DNA of 64,000 nucleotides from Kudoa neothunni (Eukaryota; Cnidaria). The notes beneath the pieces are model-generated. The model was given only the letters and a program-made list of their open reading frames with translations, was not told where the DNA came from and did no database searches. Below, piece by piece: positions 12,032 to 25,280 of this stretch; within the stretch, counting starts at the first letter, position 1; each line of letters begins with the position of its first letter. Made by a program: the position numbers and the translations under genes. Where the stretch lies: NCBI GenBank assembly GCA_964304625.1, contig OZ199840.1, forward strand, positions 7,812,001 to 7,876,000, written 5' to 3'.

Positions 12032-14833
12032 TTATCCTCTAAGGCAGTGTTTCCCAACCTGGGGTCATATGACCCACATGTGGGACATGAAGAATTTTCT
12101 GACTAATTCGGATGACGCAAGAAAACGTGGACCCATGCCGTGTAGGATAGTAGGATACCCTTGAAATGGAGAATATTATTTAACTTCTGAACATAAGATA
12201 TTTTAATATAATATAAATATTATATTGATTTAAGTTACATATTGGTGTTTCATGAGTAACAGAGTATATGTCAAGATGGGGAATGGTAACAAAACTTACC
12301 TCATCATGCGACCTGAAACTGTCAACACATTTCCTAAACAGGAAATACTCATCCTTTCATTCGTTTTTTCGGTACAAACGGAAATTAATTTAAACACAAA
12401 TCAAACACATATGTGAGTTAATTTTTATATCCATTAAATTTTAAACACGTACGTAACTGCTAACTATTCGCTTGTTTCTTGGACCTATTTAATTTCACGC
12501 TGCAAAGCGATGTGATTTCATACGGGTTCCAATTTTTAATTATATAATACTTAAATAAAACTATTCAAAAAATATTGATATGAAGCGAACATTTGAAGAG
12601 AGTATAATTCTACTATAGAAAGAATTTTGTTAGTTCATAGCATCAGTTTACAAGAAATTAAAGATTATTATTACTCGAAGTAATGTGCTTTTATTATTCA
12701 AAAAAATATAATCCGCACGTCCAAACCATATTTTCTACAATCCTTATAATATGTCAGTCATATTATTTATTATCAACTAAATAAATTTTTAAATATTTTA
12801 TTTGACAGAAAATTATAATAGAACTAGACGTAAGTTATAGTAGATTTAACTATGATAAATAACGTGCTTATGCTACAAAATATAAGAATGTATTGGAATA
12901 TATATTATTTTTAATTTACAAAGAAAATTTGAACGAATTATTTCAAAACAATTTAAATTTTACATACTTTAGACTCATTTATGACTTTACATAGCGGATT
13001 CAATATAGATAATTAAGTCACCATGACAATTGATGGGAAATAATGAACTTATGTTTTCACTTTAACTACAAATTAATTGGAAAAAAATGAAAAACCAAAA
13101 AATTTGTTTTTAAATAAAAGTACGATATTGATTGTGTACGATATGTACACCAAATACAATATATATTGTAAATGAAGCATGTGCTTCTACAAGAAGTAGA
13201 ATGAACTCCCGATTATTCTGAAAGTCATTAAAACTTATAATTATATTTTATTGAGTTTAAAAAATAACTTGCTAATGTGCGACTAAATATTTTGTATGGA
13301 TATAGAGAAATTATAAATAAAAACATATTTTGTGTTCATTGCATTGATTATGTAGGAAAAAAAGGTAACAACTACTATTATTTTTTAAATTTTTATTTAT
13401 AATATCGTTGAATCCAACAACTAATTTTGTAATAATAACTACTAATAAATATTACAAATAGAAAAATTATATTCAAAATGATTAAAGTGCGAGAATATCA
13501 CGAAAAACATTATTAACCAAAAGTGATAAGTGAATATGGGATAGCTTGATGGTTTAATAATATTGGTTTCATGTGAAATATTATTACTTCAAAAATCCAG
13601 TAAAATTAGCGCTAAATAATATTTTTATATTAACAGATTAAAAATAATTATAATAATATATTCAAGTTAAATTTTCACACATAATATTGGATACAAATAC
13701 AATTTAAAAAATAATTTTTAATTCTAGTATACATTTACAATATTTACGCGGGTAACCGGATATTTTTTTGAAAAAATATGAGTCATGGCTAAAAAATGTT
13801 GGGAAGCGCTGCTCTAAGGACTTTTGGGATCCAACGGACCCCACGACGTTTTATAGTCAATATGCGTTAAAAATAAATACAAATGTAGCTATACAAATAT
13901 TATTTATTTTAGTCACATATAGATTTATAAATATTCAATAATATTAAAAAATGAATGTTTACTTTTCCTAAAGATTAATTATTCGCACACCACCGTTAAT
14001 TAAAATAGGTATGGAAAACTTTCATTTACACCTAAAAAATAAATTTATTGAATCGTAGAAAATAAATATAATCTATTTGAATATATTCAATAATTAAATT
14101 CAGTCTTCATTGAATGAAATCTTCCAAAAATTGATATGTTTGAATATTTATCCACAAATTGTTTGTGAAAAAGATGAAATGCAATCTAACATGCTTTTAA
14201 TGTACTGAGTACAATAGGAAATATTGTCAGGTGGTTTTCAGGGTATTTTCTGCGTCGATGCTTGATGTTATCTGTTTATTGAAGCCCCACATAACACCAC
14301 TTTACTAATTATTGTGTCTTCAATATTTCCATATTCCATCAATTTAGTGAAACTTTCAGATGATTCCGTATAATTTCCTTAAAACTCATTTCCTACATAT
14401 GAAAATCCAATAAGATACTCATCAGTTCCATTCATTTTTTGTGCTGCCACCGACGGACGTGTGGCATTATTTGAACATAGTAACAATATAACCTCTTGAA
14501 CAATAGTTTTGAATGTTTTTATTAAAAAATATCAATCATTAAGTCAGTTAACTTGAATTATTAATTTATCAAACATTTAAGATTATTCAGCATGCTTTTT
14601 TATATAGCGATTATTTGCGATCCATCCCGGCATCGTACCGAGGAGATTATAAAGGATTAATTACATAAATGTTTGGCTCTTTCCTCCAAATTTAGTCGAC
14701 AGAAATTTTTTAAACTGAACAACTTTATATATATCTATATTTGTTAAGTTAATTCATTAAATAAAAGACTGGGGTCTTTTGGAACCCAAAAGTCTTTGGA
14801 GGGTGGTCGTTTATGCTGACCTTAGAGGGTTAA
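12032..14833. mobile_element. piggyBac-like non-autonomous element, split by a hAT insertion
   Basis: The right end reads CTTAGAGGGTTAA, so its reverse complement is TTAACCCTCTAAG. The left end reads TTATCCTCTAAGG. Further in, ACTTTTGGGATCCAA on the left (13820 on) mirrors ACTTTTGGGTTCCAA on the right, each followed by a short run ending in CCCC. TTAA targets and CCCT ends are typical of the piggyBac superfamily. Without the inserted hAT element it is about 1 kb and has no coding capacity. Confidence 0.6.
12045..13811. mobile_element. hAT-type element with 8-base target duplication
   Basis: Starts CAGTGTTTCCCAACCTGGGG; the reverse complement of its end reads CAGCGCTTCCCAAC. A perfect 8-base direct repeat CTCTAAGG flanks it at 12037-12044 and 13812-13819. 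CAG..TTCCCAAC ends and an 8-base duplication are hallmarks of hAT transposons. The 1767-base interior is AT-rich with no open frame, so it is non-autonomous or fully decayed. It landed in the end repeat of the piggyBac-like element. Confidence 0.9.
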
Positions 14834-15257
14834 AACAAAAATATTTCAAGGTCAGTTATTTATAAATTTTTCTTATAAAACTTAAATTAAACATTAGATT
14901 CTTATCAAATTTGTACTATATCTAAAAATATGTATGTATTTTAAACGAACATTATTTACCGATTATTTTAAAAAATAGAGTACTCCACTGTAGACGTATT
15001 TTGCTCTTATAATTATAAGCTGTTTCTTCTTTTAAGTTTCCATATTCTTAATTAATAAATATGCCGATATTTTTAATCTAAGTTGCAGAACGTAAATTAT
15101 TTTATTTATTAAATAGTAAAAATAGTTTATAAATTAAATAATCAATCCTTTCAGTGGAAATATTTATTGAAATGTGCGCATACATAATTCTATGTGTTAG
15201 ATTACCCAGAAAGAAAATTGCTGATCCTAATTTTTCCGGATAATCGAGGTTTCATTG

Positions 15258-16080
15258 TGATTATAAACATTAAACGGATATTGAACCAGAAGCATACAAT
15301 ATAATTGTCAGAAAATTTCAAAAATTTACTGTAACTTGCTAATTCTCCCCTCAAATAATTTATCATTATTGTTGATTTATAGCATTTTTTTCTCCATAGT
15401 ATTGCGAGCCCGATCTTGGAAATTACGAACCACCCCTCACCCACTTTACTTTGATTTAAAGAATACAAACTTAGTCATTATATAACTTTATTGTGTTAGA
15501 TTAGGCATTGGCTATTATGATCCGTGTCAATAGCCACATCCTACAAACATTCGTATCATGTTTTACGTAAATCATAAAATTTACATTCATACAGAGAATA
15601 AACTAAAATGAATAACTTAATGTTCAAATTTCATTTTGGCTGTGTTTATTTTGCCGGACACGATTTTTCTCCTAGAATAATAATTCAATCATTATCATTT
15701 TTTCCAAAAAAAGTATGTTATAAATGTAGAATATAAATTTAGTTTCATTAGCTCAAGGACGTACTTTAACATAGCCAATTGTTATCAATAGAATCCAAAT
15801 GAAACCAAGTTGTTGTGTTGTATAACTATTTGACCCATTCACTCTTTACAATTCTTACAATAAGATAAATACTCCCACGAAATGATTTATACATCACTAA
15901 AATTTAATAAAATATTGAATTTTCTAGTTTTTAATTTGTAAACAATTGATACTGTGTAACTTCATATAAACTTATATTTGAATCCTATATATCGACTTGG
16001 TTGTTATATTATTATCATCATTATAATAAAAAAATTGTTCCCAAAATATATAACTGTTTGTAATACATCTTTGATCTACT
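15258..16080. other. AT-rich intergenic stretch
   Basis: No supported gene. An open frame at 15202-15468 on the minus strand overlaps the transposon end and looks accidental. Confidence 0.45.
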
Positions 16081-16084
16081 TCTC

Positions 16085-17125
16085 GACTTCATTACTGTTT
16101 GGGACTTTATTCCTATAATTTTGTGAATTTCGCAACATCGATGAAAATTATATAACTATAAATGATGGATAATTAACTGTAGAATCACTCACAATATCTA
16201 AGATTTCCATATAACTCATTTGTGATGTGTCATTATCTCGAACTGCTTCTTGTATATCCACCGCTCCGTTTATGATTCCTCAGTAACGAAATGTAAATAA
16301 AAATTTTACTAAATATTCTCATTACTTGTTGGATCTAATTTTTTTTGTGTTGCTTATAATAGATTCAGACTTTAATATGGACTAAATTATGTTGATACGT
16401 GAATAATCGAGAGACTGAGCAAGAATAATTCATCAAAAATTTTGTTTATTAAATCATATTAAGTCCCCTTTGTTCAGAACTTAATGATGTTATTTTCTTA
16501 CAGAGAATACTAGTTTCCTATATCGCTTAAATGTAGAATTCGGAGCATAGCATTAACTTGAAATTTCAGCAGTTTCTGGCTGCACACAACACAAATGATT
16601 CTGAATATGTATATCTTTGATCATTTGAATAAATGATATGTAATATTTCTTGTGTCACATCATATTACATATTTTTTGTCTTATAAATCCATATTCATTT
16701 TCTTTCTTATAGAGATAATATGTCTACATGATAACTTTATACTTATGTAGAAGCAGCATGTGCAATTATAGAAATATGATTCGATTTAATTAACTATTTG
16801 GCTTACATAATATTGTATGCATATAACGATAATGATGTGTTGTACTTATGCTAATGTCTGAGTTTAATTTTTCAACAGTTTGTGTTGTTAACTCTCTCAA
16901 AACTCTATCCTCACACTTGGTAAATAAACTAGAAAATCCATTTCAAAACTTCTATTGTTGAAAATTTTATGGTATATCCTACCCAGTAACAAAAGTGCTC
17001 ACGCTTTTAGATGTATCCGTTGATTCTTTAACCTTTCCAAAGTTCGGGAATGTATCACCGACCTCTAGGTCTGGTATAATGCCTTGCATATGTAACGTTT
17101 GTCCAGACTCTCCTCCCATAATGAA
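16085..17125 (-). CDS. Unidentified multi-exon gene, minus strand (partial model)
   Basis: Three stretches look like real exons. About 17125-16987 reads MGGESGQTLHMQG then PDLEVGDTFPNF and ends in GG before a GT donor. About 16931-16850 follows an AG acceptor in the right phase and reads LFTKCEDRVLRELTTQ. About 16278-16190 reads GAVDIQEAVRDNDTSQ and ends at ATT before GTGAGT. A possible last piece near 16120-16085 reads NKVPNSNEVEK and then stops. These stretches are clearly less AT-rich than the surroundings. The VGDTFPNF motif recalls the start of 1-Cys peroxiredoxins, but no catalytic Cys block follows, so I do not assign that function. The start and 5' exons are unknown. Confidence 0.35.
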
Positions 17126-17199
17126 TGGACTCGGTACTATAAACGTTACGGTTGTATTTTAAAGGTTGTTTTACTCGTTTATGGCGTTATACTACACAC

Positions 17200-19290
17200 A
17201 ATTAGCATTTTTAGAGAAATATTCACTGATTCATCCAAAACTTAAAGTATTTTGTATTGATACTTAACGAGAGTTAAGAATATCCTCGATGCATTTGGAT
17301 GCCTAACTGTCACCTAAAAAAATAAATGAAACTAAATTTATATTTTGCATTTTTAACTGATATTTTTTGGGAAAAATGATAATGATTAAATTATTATTCT
17401 AGGAGAAAATCGCGTCTAGAAAAATAGACATTGCCTTTCATATTAATAAACGTTAAAATAACCATTACATCGCTGAAATCACCATATAACATAAAATATG
17501 CTTATTTGAATATTTTTAACTGCAATACTAACACATATTTAGAGTAAATTAATGAGCTGATATTGACGCTTACGCCATTTGTAAGTTGATTGAACATAAT
17601 TTCAAGTTAAGGAGAAATGTTTTATTCCAAATAAACCGTTGGATTATACAGTTTACATGTATATATAGAACGTTTTATTGATTCTATACGATTTATATAC
17701 ATTTTGTAATTAATATCTTATAATCTAATTGAAATGAGAAATTTGTTATTGAAAATGCATTATTGATTTTACGTACTTTACTGAGGTCATTTTACAGTAA
17801 AATCGAAAACGTTTCGGAAGATTTTACGAATCATCACATAAATGAGTAAGATGGTAAGTTTTAAGAAATTATTCCTCTTAGAAAACATCGATAATAGAAC
17901 AATTTTGTATTTTAAATACGTTCGTGAAAATATCGCAAATACAAATAAACGTTTGAAAAATGATGTATTTTTGATCAGCTATTTGACATGTTCGTACGGC
18001 AGGGTAATGAAGATGCCAACAAGAAAGGACACCTATGATAGTTACCATCTTAGATGTATTGATTTTCAAAAATAATGGTTAATATGAAAGAAACTAATAT
18101 TTCCGAGTTTACAAAATATCCTTCATAGAAAGGTTAATTTTTAATGATCTACGCCATTCAAAACAAAGATTACTTCTCTAAAGTTACAATTTTATTAATA
18201 TATATAGAGTCGTATGCTATTATATTTGAATGTAAGAGTATTATTTATGACTTAATGGACTCAAAACTTGATGAAAAATAAAAAAAAATTGGTGATGAAG
18301 GAATTGTTTAAAAATCGATGAAAATTCTATCTCAAACCGAAAATATAACATTAAATAAATACTGAAGAAGGAATATTATTGGATAAAAGACGAAAAGATG
18401 AGTATGGATATTGCTTCCTTGAAATTCCCTCCCCTAGGAATTAAAGTTTTCCCGTAAGGATATTCACTGAGAATGTTGACGATGATTCCAAAATATGGGT
18501 TGAAATAGGTTTTTTTCATGGGAACTGATCTATAAATGGAGATTTGTTTCTAGCGAAACCGAAAAATACTAATCGAATTGTAGCTAATTGGGGAGCCTTC
18601 TAACATAAATGTCGAAACGCGACCCAAAAACACATGCAAGTTGGCTTAAATATATTTCCAATTTTTTATTTAGAATTAGGCCTAAAAATAAAGAATTGAG
18701 TACTATACGGAAATAAATATAATTCTATATTAAAATTAATATTATGTCCGTTTTCTACTGAATGTTTTTTATTGAACTTTGTCACTATGATAAAAAATTA
18801 TTTTTAGAGGATCTTCTTTTATTTTTCCAAATAAAATGTTTTATAATTAATTTTCTAATAAATTTATTGAATAAGATAGAATTTTAAAATTAAAAAAAAA
18901 GTAAGTTTAAACATCCGGATTAAATGGGCTTAAGTTGAATTTTACTCCAAAATCGTTGTAGGGTTAATTATGAGCGGATGACAATCTTGATCATGATTGT
19001 GATGGGTAATTCATTTTTAGTTGATCAAGTTTACTATTTGTTAAATTATTAATTTAGTAAATCGCACGCAACACAACTCATTTTTAATCCATCATTAGAA
19101 TTAAGGGACTGGGGGTCGAATGATCCAATCGGACGATTCTATTGTTTCACTTGGAACATCGGATAATGTAGAGTTTGGCCTCACGACGGTTCCGATTGTC
19201 ACTAATGTATGTCTTTAACTGCTCAATTGCCACTGTTATTAATTAATGATATTAGTGTAAAAAATTAGTTGAATGCCCTAAAAATAATCA
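17200..19290. other. Long AT-rich region, no gene recognised
   Basis: About 2 kb. An open frame at 17842-18075 (77 codons, Lys/Asn-rich) has no family resemblance and a full antisense shadow frame; I do not call it a gene. A patch at about 19100-19220 is less AT-rich without clear content. Confidence 0.45.
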
Positions 19291-19379
19291 ACTAGCGTGC
19301 CTTGGGTAATATATCTTTTGGTGAAAATACTAAAATTGTTTACTTGAAATTTTTCTCTCTTTTTAGCAATACAGCAGGA

Positions 19380-19526
19380 TTAATATTTAACAAAAATAAA
19401 ACACTAAAAACCTATAAAATTGTTGATGAATTCGTTCTCAAAAATTCCACAAATGGTGACTCATTTTTTCTTTGGGATCCATTCCATCCAAAGAAATATG
19501 TGTTGGCTGTAATGATTTCCTATTAG
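19380..19526 (+). pseudogene. HSF-like DNA-binding fragment (candidate)
   Basis: Within an open frame ending at 19526 the translation reads KTYKIVDEFVL, then NSTNGDSFFLWDPFHPKKYV. This resembles the first half of the heat-shock-factor winged-helix domain (KTY.IVD..., SFVVWDP..F...LP). The second half, which should carry the recognition helix and FVRQLN, is not visible before the stop or just after it. It could be a relic, one exon of a spliced gene, or chance. Confidence 0.25.
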
Positions 19527-19529
19527 GCT

Positions 19530-22500
19530 CATCTTAGAAATATGTTTAGTGCAACAACCTTATCACTTTTCACAGCATGGATAGATCGAAGAGTAATCGT
19601 CATCCAATTTGTACATATTCGAATATTTCGTAATTAAATTGATTAGAACTATTTATAATTTATTTATTTATTAATTTAATTAATTAATTAATTAAATTAT
19701 AAACTCATAAATTCCAACGCTAGATTTAAATATTAATAAGTCCTACTGAGGATATCGACCAAAATAGGCCTCATTTTGTCATAAAAAATCCTAAATTTGT
19801 TATCACTAACTTATTTTTGTAGTTATTCTTGGAAATACTATATAATATAATAGTTGAAGATGATAACCAATAATTAAGTTAACGGCGGCTTTTCCGCCTT
19901 GTTAGGCGACCTCTACATTATTTTACTGTAGGACCTGCACGGTCCCGCGTGTGTTTATTCTGAGTCTACGTGAGCGTGATTGAAAACGCAATAATAATTC
20001 AATTGGTTTTGATGTTATTTGACATTTGATGGTTATGATAATTAATATAAATAGAATTTCAGGCGGGAATTCTTTTCTAAAAGAGGTTGTTTCATTAAAA
20101 CGTCATCCCAACTTTACGGTAAAATGTATTCACCTAATAACCTTTTTATGTGTGAAACTAAATTTTAAACCGGAATTACTTGAAGATTTTACATTTGAAA
20201 TTACATACAGTAATGCTATGGGGGGGGGCAAAATATTTCACCTCATGCACGATAAATAACAACACCCGTAAATGGGGGTTATAATACGCGCTCATGTGTC
20301 AAAGTTTTACGTTCACTACAATGATAACTAGGATAATAATCGTATATTTTTAACTGAGAATCTTTTTACATTAATGATCATAAGAAAAAGTTTTTCCTGA
20401 CATTAGACATATCGTAGGAGGGATTCTAGAGGATATTAAAACCGATAAATGTAAACGAACATGAAGAAATTCAATGTTTCATATTTATATATTAAAAAAT
20501 AAAGAACTGTGATTTTATAAATAATGGTTAAAAATTTGGCAGCGTCCATTGGTCGTCCAGAATTTAATCCTTGTCATAAAGTTATGATATTAATTAATTA
20601 TTTCAACCTAAGCGTGTAAAAATTAATCAGACATTATAATAAGCTATAGTGTTTCTTACAAATAGTTAATGTATATAATCTATAAAGAGAAATTAATAGA
20701 ATAAAACAACGTCTGCACACGTAAAATGTATGATTAACCATTTTGAGCCAATTTTAACAACGCAGAAGTATTGATAAAACACCACATATTCAGAAGTATA
20801 GTTTACAGTATTGCTATCCCGAATCAAGGTGATATCGTAGAGTAGTCCATCGCTTAATAGATTATTCTATGAAATATTCAATTTTTTTTACGCAATTAAG
20901 TTAAAGTGGATCTTACCGAATTCTTCGCAAGTCAATGAAACAATGAGAACACTGAAATATATTTTATCTATAGTAGTAAAAATGTGGAAAACATCATTTG
21001 TATTTGAAGCACCTTAAATTTTCAGTTTCTAGCAAAAAGTCCATGGCTTTCTCGAGTAAGTTATTGCAATTATACCTTATTAACAAACAGTCAATTATTT
21101 AAATAATACTTCTTATGGGCCCTGAAATTCAGTAGAACTAGTGAAATATTGTATAACAAAATTATTCAGGTGATAAAATGAAAAGTTGTATTTTCTGGAA
21201 ATATTATTACTAATTCTGAATTTTATCTCGCTTCGACTTTATAAAAGCAATATAATATGAGATCGACTTTTTCTATCTCACCATTTTTATCAGATTATGA
21301 GAAAGATTTAAAATTGAGATTAGAGTTCTCATCAAAATATCAGTTATAAACATTTCATATAAAAACGTTTCTAAATTAGTTTCATTATTTACGATAACAA
21401 TACGAAATTGTACTAGTTACTCAAACATTTAATTGGAATAAATAAGTATCATATAGAACCTAAGTGTTTACGATCGAAACTTAAAATTTAATTCGACGTC
21501 AAACTACCTTAAAAATAGATAATAATTTTTAAGAAGCATTTCCACTTCTGCTTCAGTTATGCTCATTTAATATTGACGACCCTTATAGTGAATCCCAAAA
21601 ATTTTTAAATTTTAATCAACTCAACGGGTTTTCGTTGCTTTTTCGGCTAATGAAAAATTCAACTACAATTCGTTAAACATTTAATATTTCATTAAACAAT
21701 TACATTTGTGTTATTTATTCATGATTAAATACATATATATATATATATATAAATTATAAAGAAAATCCAAACTTTGGACCTACCTGTTATGGGTTAAGCA
21801 GAAATAAAGTATTGGTTATTTACTCTAGATAATAATAATCTTCAGAATAAATACTGACTAGAAAAATGGATTTTAAAAGAATGTGCAAAAATTGCCATTC
21901 GTACTATGATGTATTTTTTTTGATGGATGTATTAAATGTCCATCGTTATTAGCTTGAGTAAATTAGAAATTTTACAATATTTTATAGCGATCTTTCACCA
22001 TCAATGATTGTAAAAATTATATATAACTCATGTCCCTATGAATTTATTTATTTATATTGAATATATTTTTTTAAAAAGTATATTTTAAATTCAAACTTTT
22101 ATTACAAAATATCTATAATTATTTGTTTAATTGATTTTACCAACGTATTTTTAATCTCTTCGCGATTATTTTGAAAATATGACCGAACCCTGTGGAAATT
22201 TAACATCATTAGCTTTCTCACATATAACATTTTTAATGAGTGTAATTTGGTAAGAATTATAATAGCTCATAAACAAGATAAAAACAAAATTTGAGTTTTA
22301 TATTTGATCAAAAAATTGGGTGAAAAATTTATCCCACCATTTTTTCAGCTTATTCGAAATAAAAATAACAATAAGTACTTCGGATGACAGAAAATTAACT
22401 TTTGATATTCAGTGATCACCAATATTAGTGAATTCATTTCTAGTGGTAATCAGCATATTTTTTAAGTGTTAAGAATTTTGTAGCATAATATAAATGTTGC

Positions 22501-22560
22501 CATAAATGAGGGTTTCCATACATTTTTTCTTTCACATTCTTTTATTTACTTATTCAATTC
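19530..22560. other. 3-kb AT-rich region with a small GC-rich palindromic patch
   Basis: No supported gene. At 19880-19960 there is a less AT-rich patch with the hairpin GGCGGCTTTTCCGCC and a second short one, GGACCTGCACGGTCC; it might be a MITE remnant. A 77-codon frame at 20026-20259 is unassigned. A (TA)n run lies at about 21731-21752. Confidence 0.4.
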
Positions 22561-22564
22561 AAAG

Positions 22565-23446
22565 GTATCTTGGTTTTTCTCCTCATTCATCAAGACAACT
22601 TCTAAGCATAACCAACAAGGGATTTCTACATTTTTGGGATGTCAAGTAATAACCATATCATATTTGTTTAATTATCAGTTTGAATACCATTTAGCGATAG
22701 AAAAATAACTCCAATTTTAACATTCAACACGAAAGGTTTATTGAAACATAAATACATAATGATTATTATTGTTTGTTTAAAATTGATAGATCCTGATAGT
22801 GTATTGGCTTGGTGCCCATCTAATGAATTTGTTTTTGTGACTGGGTTTGGCTCTATAATCAAATTTTGGGATACCAGAGTATGGATTAATTCGAATAATA
22901 TTTTTCCTCATGGCGTCCTTTTAGAAACACACCAAACCTGTCTGTTCCGAAGATACAAAACATGATTACATCGACCAAATAGCATGGGAACCCCAATACA
23001 AAGGTCATCTTATAACTTGCGACCAAGAAACACACATCAAAGTATATGATTTGATTTTTATGAGGTTGATAATAATACAGAAATGGAATCTATCGTTTTT
23101 CGATCAACCTTCTAGTCGAGTAGTTTTGAACTATTCTTGTGTGAACTTCAAATACATTGTAAGTGTAACTGCTTATTTGTCTCCTTAGTGACTTTATGAA
23201 TTATTAAAGAAAAACACCAAATACATTCTAACCATACCAAGAGTGATCCATAAGAAGGAGATAAGCGAATTAAATTTTCATATTCCATACAATGACGAAA
23301 AATTTTATTTTTTGTTATTGATCGACTTGGAAGTGAATAAAACTTACAAGCTACCAATAGAGAACAATCATAGCCATCCAGTGGATTTTATTGCAAATAT
23401 GATCGGTAACTATTTGTCTAAGTCGACGCTTCCCTGGTGTGGATAA
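22565..23446 (+). CDS. WD40-repeat exons (part of a larger gene)
   Basis: Several exons read as WD40 blades. About 22565-22645: YLGFSPHSSRQLLSI then GFLHFWDVK. About 22788-22878: DPDSVLAWCPSNEF then GSIIKFWDTR, followed by a GT donor. From 22925: DYIDQIAWEPQYKG, LITCDQETHIKVYDL. A further open stretch at 23243-23446 (ISELNFHIPYNDEKF) may be another blade. The 42-base intron 22879-22924 is clear; other junctions are not. Order and style fit a propeller protein such as THOC3 or a GATOR2 WD40 subunit. The GATOR2-type zinc finger 3 kb downstream on the same strand favours the latter, but whether these exons join it is not proven. Confidence 0.5.
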
Positions 23447-23962
23447 AATGAGTTTTATTTTATTAATTATGTGGGGAGTTTCTATGGGACTATAATTCAC
23501 AAAAAAATTTTAAATAATCCGTTTTTTTTTTCAAATCTACTCTTTTTTATTTATTATACGTTTTAATGTAACTGGCTGATCTTTTTTTAAAATTATTGAT
23601 AATCTTACGTAAATTAATGTGAAAACCGACTAATTCTCGTTTTTTTAATAATTTTTCGAATAAAATTATGAGTCAAAGCGATATTTAATAATTATATCTA
23701 ATCTAGAGAATAAAAAATAATAAATTATTGTATTCATAAATTAAAGAAATAATCATGTTCAAACTCAACATTTAGACGCGAAAAATTTATTTTCATGCAT
23801 TACTAAATATTTTAATTTGAAAATTATATAGCACATTAAATGTTTTCAATAGAATTCAGTACTTGATGATATTCTCTTAGACATTTGTTATAGATATGAT
23901 TGGTTTATTTTTAAATATAAAAATTTCCCACCCATCCATCGGAGTTTTTTTAGAAGAACTAT

Positions 23963-23993
23963 TAGATAAGCTGGGAAGCGCTCAGCTTATCTA
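23963..23993. repeat. Perfect 11-base hairpin
   Basis: TAGATAAGCTG, a 9-base loop GGAAGCGCT, then CAGCTTATCTA. The loop includes GGAAGCGCT, which resembles the inner end of the hAT termini seen elsewhere (CAGCGCTTCCCAAC), so it may be a remnant of a transposon end. Confidence 0.5.
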
Positions 23994-24093
23994 TTATATT
24001 GATATAAATTGATTTTTAAGTCACATAGATTGTTTAAAATTAAATTATAAATTAATTCGAGGGTTTAATTTGTAACTTTTCAATTTTTAAGAC

Positions 24094-25280
24094 AACGATA
24101 TGATTTCGATAATGATTCTACTTGATGGAAATACAATTATCGAAAGAAGTTATAGCCTAGTTAACGTTTCTGCCGTTGCTTTCGTAAGACAATTTTCACT
24201 TTGTGGATATTTGTATTTCATTCGGTCGGATAGACAATGGATGATGGAACAAAAACGGAAAGATCCCTTTTTAACAATGATATTTATTTCACCGTTGAAG
24301 ATGGCCCATTTGAATCGAACGTGTTACGCTCTCAGACATGGGAGATATTGGAGAAAAAGTTTTCCCAACCTAGATGTTCACGTTCACCCATAGTAATTGG
24401 AGGAGGGTGTGTAGTATTTAATTAAATCGATATTCAAGACCTCTACTAAAGACTCCTGTATAACATCATATAAAATACAATGCCAAAAATCCTACGATAA
24501 ATTGGACCCCTCCATAAAAGGTGTAAATGAGAAAAATTATATATCCAGAGAAACCCTGGCAACTTCTGAAGTGGAGGAATTACATTACACACACTTAGGT
24601 TAGTATTTTGATTTCTGGATTAATGCTGTTTGTTGGAGGAAACATTTTTTGAAACCAATTTCGATTAGATGCTATCCTACGCAACCAGTCCAAAATTCCT
24701 ATTGATATTCTATATGATAATGATATTTTGATAAACATTGTAAATGGATTAAACCACATTAAAACCCTTTTCGTGGACTGTCTAACACTTTCTGTGGTAC
24801 AGGTTTTCTACTTTTATTACAGAGTATCAAATTCGAACTCACCTATTACAACATAGAGCTACATCAGTAACACCCGAGTGGATCTCGTTATTTCTACTCT
24901 AAAAGATTCTCGTCCTATCATTCAAATTGTAACCGAGATTTTCTCTAACTCTAACACCAGATACGCCCACAAAATTGTTCCATTGGTAACGATGAGTGCT
25001 GAAATTATTTTCAAATACTCTCAAGTAACTCACTTAAATTGGTAATGACTAATGTGGCTGTTCTAATACAGATAATGAATTGCCGTTGTGTCAGTTGTAC
25101 GCAATTACGCCAACGAAATGACTTGAATAGATCTTCATCGACTGAAACTGTGGTTAATTGTTATAAACCCAATCTTATAAAGCTGTGTAAAGTGATCCAT
25201 GAGGACACCCAGTCGAGTGTAGTTACCGATCTTATCATAGCAACGGATACCTTTATATATTGTTGTAGAGCCCAGTAAAA
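24094..25280 (+). CDS. Unresolved coding-like exons
   Basis: A run of open stretches on the plus strand has lower AT content than the flanks. 24237-24425 reads DGTKTERSLFNNDIYF and later TWEILEKKFSQP. About 24440-24600 reads SYDKLDPSIKGVNEKNY. About 24665-24790 reads LDAILRNQSKIPIDIL then GLNHIKTLFVDCLTLS. About 24890-25030 reads KDSRPIIQIVTEIFSNS then HKIVPLVTMSAEII. Introns cannot be set with certainty. I recognise no family. Position between WD40 exons and the zinc-finger exons on the same strand suggests the middle, helical part of one large gene. Confidence 0.35.

Larger units (their letters stand above)
11732..15257. mobile_element. pogo/Tigger-like element ends flanking a nested stack
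   Basis: The left end is CAGTAGAACCTCGATTATCCG, preceded by TA. The reverse complement of the right end (to 15257) reads CAATGAAACCTCGATTATCC, 17 of 20 matching. This is the style of pogo/Tigger terminal repeats. The TA duplication is clear on the left but not on the right. Between the two ends lie a piggyBac-like and a hAT element, so what remains of the pogo-like interior is about 0.7 kb with no transposase reading frame. Linking the two ends to one insertion is an inference. Confidence 0.5.

Noticed and set aside
16985-17125. Peroxiredoxin 6 N-terminus (VGDTFPNF)
   Set aside because: Only eight or so residues agree and the following exon carries no PVCTTE-type catalytic block.
22565-23446. 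THOC3 (TREX subunit)
   Set aside because: Several blades resemble it, but the match is no better than to other WD40 proteins, and the context points elsewhere; left unnamed.
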